A program made the position numbers and the translations under genes. The notes under the pieces were generated by a model. That model saw only the letters and a program-made list of their open reading frames with translations. It ran no database searches and had not been told where the DNA came from. DNA of 64,000 nt from Timema cristinae (taxonomy: Eukaryota > Arthropoda > Insecta > Phasmatodea > Timematidae): NCBI GenBank assembly GCA_039000515.1, contig JBCFYV010000001.1, positions 58,035,565-58,099,564 on the forward strand, in the 5' to 3' direction. This document shows, one piece after another, positions 62,753 through 64,000 of the stretch. How positions within the stretch are numbered: position 1 is the stretch's first letter; the number at the start of each line of letters is the position of its first letter.

Positions 62753-64000
62753 ATGGCTTCAAGGGGTTGTATTAATTCAGCTAACAGTTTTTGTTACATT
62801 TGTGGGGACTTTTGTAGTAAAGAAACAACAAAGAAACATTACAGATTTTGTTGAAAAAGTGTACTATGCATATTTCGGTGTGAAACTTTGTGACCAGGAT
62901 AAGTCGTTGGGCCCCACATAAAGGTGCTCTATATGTGTAGAAGAACTCAGACAATGGTCAAAAGGTAAGAAACAAATTCTTTTCGTTTTGGGGTCCCAAT
63001 TATCTGGAGGGAACCCCAAAATCGTGTAACGTTATGGGGTTCAATTTAAAAAATAAGAAAGACATTTTATATCCAAACCTTCCGTCGGCTAGTGTCCTGT
63101 ACATCATGGCCCAGGAATACCCATACCTACATCTCTAGATAAATTAGAGGAGATTCCGATGACTCTGATAAGGAAGCCCATGATTTTGATGAATAATTTC
63201 AGATGTTTCAGAGAGCAGCGAGCCCAACTTTTTTTCACAGATTGAATGGAATGATTAGTCAGAGACTTGGGTCTTTCTAAAGATTCTTCAGAACTGTTAG
63301 GATCAAGGCTAAAGGAAAATAACTTTATTGGCTCCAGGTACCTTTCTCATGGTTCAGAAACAGAGAAAAATATTTTATTCCATACTTTTCTCGAGATGGT
63401 GACCTGGTTTATTGTAGCAATATCCTTGGATTGATGGTGAGGTTTAACATACAGTATGACGTAAACGAGTGGAGGCTCTTTATTGACTCGTCAAAAAAAG
63501 CCTAAAGCAGTGCTTCACCACAATGGTAGTAAATATGCTTCCGTACCAGTTGGGCATTCTGTGTACTTGAAAGAATGCTACGAGAATTTAGCCTTAATTC
63601 TCACCAAACTGAATTACAATGATCAGGATGGACTATATGTGGTGATCTTAAAGTACTTTCCATGATTCTTTGGGCAGCAGGGAGGTTACACTAAGTACCC
63701 CTGCTTCTTGTGTGAATGGGATAGCCGGGATAGAAGGCAGCACTGGGTTAAAAAGGACTGGCCATGTAGGACTACATTAGAACCTGTAAGCAAAAATGTA
63801 GTAAGGGAAACCTTGGTTGTTCCAAGAAAAGTCCTCCTGCCTCCTCTTCATATCAAGCTTGGTTTAATGAAGCAGTTTGTAAAAGCTCTGTAAAAAAGAA
63901 GGAGAGTGTTTTAAATACTTGTGTAACAAGTTTTCTGGACTGTCAGAAGCGAAACTGAAAGAAGGTGTTTTTGTCGGTCCAGATATCCGGAAACTTCTGA
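62753..64000 (+). pseudogene. Pseudogene of a multi-copy arthropod family, copy 2, cut by the window end
   Basis: The same gene-like sequence as 30893-32530, better preserved in places. Readable blocks: VYYAYFGVKLCDQDKS near the start, NGSKYASVPVGHSVYLKECY at about 63520-63585, CEWDSRDRRQHWVKK and LPPLHIKLGLMKQFVKAL at 63708-63893. Frame changes still separate the blocks, so it remains a pseudogene or an error-bearing assembly of one. It continues beyond the window, where copy 1 suggests about 400 more bases. Confidence 0.8.

Larger units (their letters stand above)
50080..64000. repeat. Duplicated block, copy 2, running off the window
   Basis: Repeats 12751-32139 in order and orientation. 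The offset between copies is about 37.3 kb before the 51-bp array and about 31.9 kb after it, the difference being array length. At the far right the offset is 31,861. The first 480 bases (50080-50560) are unusual: runs of A, T and G are lengthened compared with copy 1. Confidence 0.95.

Overview
The window reads as repeat-rich, gene-poor chromatin of an arthropod, most likely an insect; the order is not certain. The evidence is the transposon types: a ZBED/Buster-like hAT transposase, a HARBI1-like transposase, a Helitron-type terminus, tRNA-headed SINEs and a multi-copy gene-like family common in insects. Base composition is AT-rich and no operon, bacterial or organellar feature is visible. 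I found no intact host gene. Everything that looks like coding sequence is a decayed transposase or a decayed repeat-family gene.

Layout. 80-2658 is a hAT element with a broken transposase on the minus strand. 3166-3265 is an assembly gap. About 3490-4382 is a 193-bp satellite interrupted by a 2.0-kb TTAA-flanked element (4387-6389) that itself carries a SINE. 8300-10205 (59-bp units) and 11718-12392 (49-bp units) are minisatellites. 12751-32139 is a 19.4-kb block holding, in order, a Harbinger transposase remnant, a 6.3-kb array of 51-bp units, two SINEs, a C-poor purine-rich tract, a Helitron-like end, a truncated SINE, a hAT-like element with its 8-bp target duplication, and a pseudogene of a multi-copy family. 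33380-47420 holds smaller tandem repeats, SINEs, a 54-bp array (40845-42797) and a 3.9-kb array of about 36-bp units (43565-47420). 48680-49638 is a small hAT-like element with a SINE inside it. 49980-50079 is a second gap.

From 50080 to the window end the 12751-32139 block is repeated in the same order and orientation. It has only single-base differences and small indels, but its 51-bp array is only 0.88 kb. Because this second copy starts exactly at an N gap and both copies carry scattered indels, it may be an unpurged alternative haplotype rather than a genomic duplication. A recent segmental duplication is not excluded.

The most interesting idea is that two of the satellites appear to have been born inside transposable elements. 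The 51-bp array starts at the position in a Harbinger transposase where the conserved GILAxRW block should be, and its unit resembles that block's codons. The 36-bp array is built from the tRNA-like head (A-box region) of a SINE whose remainder follows the last unit. Three SINE types with different heads share a similar 3' tail, which suggests one common LINE partner.
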